Shown: positions 62,682-64,000 of the stretch, piece by piece
Layout of the letters: each line of letters starts with the position of its first letter
Numbering within the stretch: position 1 is the first letter of the stretch
Source of the DNA: Bathynomus jamesi
Taxonomy: Eukaryota > Arthropoda > Malacostraca > Isopoda > Cirolanidae
Assembly (NCBI GenBank): GCA_023014485.1
Contig: JAJOZX010005624.1
Span: 62,001-126,000 of the forward strand
Reading direction: 5' to 3'
DNA length: 64,000 nucleotides
Notes under the pieces: model-generated
The model's database searches: none
The model's input: the letters and a program-made list of their open reading frames with translations, nothing else
What the model was told of the DNA's origin: nothing
Translations under genes and position numbers: made by a program

Positions 62682-63468
62682 TACCCCAAATGGACAGGAG
62701 ATTCAGAGAAATTCCAGAGCAAAAGATTTAGGGGTTGTAATGACAGATGATGTGAAATTTGAAACACAAAATAAGATAGCAGTAAACAGAGCAAAGAGAA
62801 TAACGGGTCAGATATTGACAACCTTTAAACGAAGGGATAGGAATGTAATGATTCCTCTACTGAAAACCCTGATAATACCCAAATTGGAATACTGCTCGGT
62901 CCTAACATCCCCATATAAAAAAGAAGACATTAGATAGCTGGAGGGATCCAAAGAAGCTTCACAGCCAAGATCAATGGGTGCAAAGAACTAAATTACTGGG
63001 AAAGGTTATGAGAACTAGACCTATATTCACTGGAAGGAGAGGAGAGAGAGATATACCATTATTTACACTTTGAAAATAATGGAGAAACTAGTCCCTAATC
63101 TTACTCTGAATCCCATAACTCCCCAAACAACGATGGAAAGTAGAAGCGGCAGACTGTGTCATATTCCCAAATTGAAGGCAAGACAGGGAACATCTTAACC
63201 CTGAAAGAAAATAGTTTTGTAGTGAGAGGAGCAAAAACTGTTTAATCAGTTGCCCAAAGACTTAAGAAACATGAAGGGAGTTGCAGTGGAAATCTTCAAA
63301 AGAAGACTAGATGCCTGGCTCAGAACAATCCCCGATGAGCTGGGCGTACCTGGCTATGTGAGGTGGAGAGTGCAAGAATCCAACTCACTACTTCACCAGG
63401 CCAACTCAAGAGGAGGGGTGACAAGCTTGACCTTCACAAAATGAGAGATCATCGCGCAGAACCTTGGT

Positions 63469-63497
63469 AAGGTGTGTGTGTGTGTATATATTATATT
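63469..63497. repeat. (GT)n/(TA)n tail
   Basis: Short GT then TA repeats at the LINE-A 3' end, similar to the tail near 1035. Confidence 0.8.
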
Positions 63498-63932
63498 AGC
63501 TATTGAGTAAAATTTCAGAATCCAGAGACAGAGTCCATAATTATTAACTGAACCTAACTTAGTGTATTAGAATGCTGTTAATTCTGAACTGCACCTGGAT
63601 TTTGGAATCTTGCCTATTATTAGAATAAGGGGTGAATATGAGAACTTGGATGGAAATTTAACAGATCTTGGCACCATAAATTTGTATAAAAATGCGAAGT
63701 TTTAGATTGTGGCACTATCCTAAATTTGAGTTAAGTATCTAATTTTAGATGTGCAATTCTACAAGTAAGGTAAATATCCCAATCTCTAGCTATATTTAGT
63801 TGGTGAAACTTTATTATCCAGACAGAGTCCATAACAGCTTGTTAATATATTAAATTAAGTTAGGTTAGTAATTAGGTCCCTATGGACTCTGTCTCTGAAT
63901 ACTGTCTGCATAGTAAAGTTTTGCTATTTGGT
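63498..63932. repeat. MITE-like inverted repeat around GACAGAGTCCATA
   Basis: Inverted ends of about 50 bp with mismatches (CAGAGACAGAGTCCATA at 63517-63540 and its inverse at about 63880-63905) extend to AACCTAACTTA. A third GACAGAGTCCATA lies at 63820. No coding sequence was found. The remaining bases to 64000 are unassigned. Confidence 0.55.
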
Positions 63933-64000
63933 TATAGAAAGTAAAATAAAGTATTAGCCAATGCTGTTGATACCACATTTTGGTAAGCTTTAAAATCTGG

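Larger units (their letters stand above)
61560..63444 (+). pseudogene. LINE-A RT and C-terminal region
   Basis: Motif A YTDFAKAFDKCDH (61722-61760) is intact. Motif B reads SSVPQ followed by a stop where GTVL is expected (61921-61923). Motif C is FANDTK (62007-62024), with Asn replacing the first catalytic Asp. Downstream come MKFNIEKFQLL, MTDDVKFETQN and RLDAWLRTIPDELGVPGY near the end. Multiple stops occur at 62934 and 63009 and frameshifts follow, so it is dead. Confidence 0.88.
61547..63468 (+). mobile_element. LINE-A copy (plus), 5'-truncated, split by Tigger remnant
   Basis: Runs from RT finger sequence (ATATTTGAAAGAATAG, KIFERI-like) to the 3' end before a GT/TA tail. Coding blocks at 61665-62180 and 62684-63420 join across the Tigger insertion at a TA (YYT|PNGQ). 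Confidence 0.88.

Overview
This window looks like repeat-dense nuclear DNA of an animal, most likely an arthropod and perhaps a crustacean. That placement is an inference from four things: TATA/TCAGT-type core promoters, a transposon mix typical of arthropods (BEL/Pao and Ty3/gypsy LTR elements, two APE-type LINE families, Penelope-like elements, hAT, pogo/Tigger and IS630/Tc1/mariner relatives), tRNA- and 5S-derived SINEs, and many long (TA)n tracts. Nothing bacterial was seen: no operons, no CRISPR array and no intact rRNA or tRNA gene. No complete host gene is visible. The only candidate for host coding sequence is one short possible first exon at 57533-57600.

Layout. 1-7 kb: a LINE-A 3' fragment, AT-rich DNA, a decayed hAT element with a zinc-finger/ZMYM1-like transposase (2658-5405), a Penelope-like inverted repeat (5421-6157) and a dimeric tRNA-derived SINE (6590-6932). 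7-26.2 kb: one minus-strand LINE-A copy opened up by nested insertions. These are a Tc1/mariner-like element (7506-9059), a hAT (9629-10793), and a LINE-B copy (19866-24951) that itself received a gypsy remnant (20778-22608). A structurally complete BEL/Pao retrotransposon (11554-19860) sits at the LINE-A/LINE-B junction. 26.2-41 kb: a patchwork of mostly non-autonomous elements often separated by (TA)n. It includes a Penelope-like remnant with a GIY-YIG domain, pogo/Tigger derivatives, a triple nest of hAT-MITE, mariner and hAT (31685-34826), a 2 kb imperfect palindrome (34868-36925), a second dimeric SINE, a repeat rich in TGACCTTGACCT motifs, and hammerhead-like Penelope termini. 40.8-56.5 kb: a plus-strand LINE-B copy containing a hAT MITE and a 12.5 kb minus-strand gypsy element, whose integrase region is split by a second, degenerate BEL/Pao element (43515-50976). 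56.5-64 kb: the least repeat-like DNA, with the candidate exon, followed by a mariner-like element, MITEs, a 5S-derived SINE and a plus-strand LINE-A copy split by a Tigger remnant.

How the parts relate. The window is mainly a stratified record of insertions. Target-site duplications and reconstructed empty sites give the order: LINE-A, then LINE-B, then BEL-1; and LINE-B, then gypsy-2, then BEL-2. BEL-1 has near-identical LTRs and uninterrupted gag and pol, so it is the only element here that could still be autonomous. All coordinates and motifs were read by eye. Family names rest on recognisable motifs and not on database searches.
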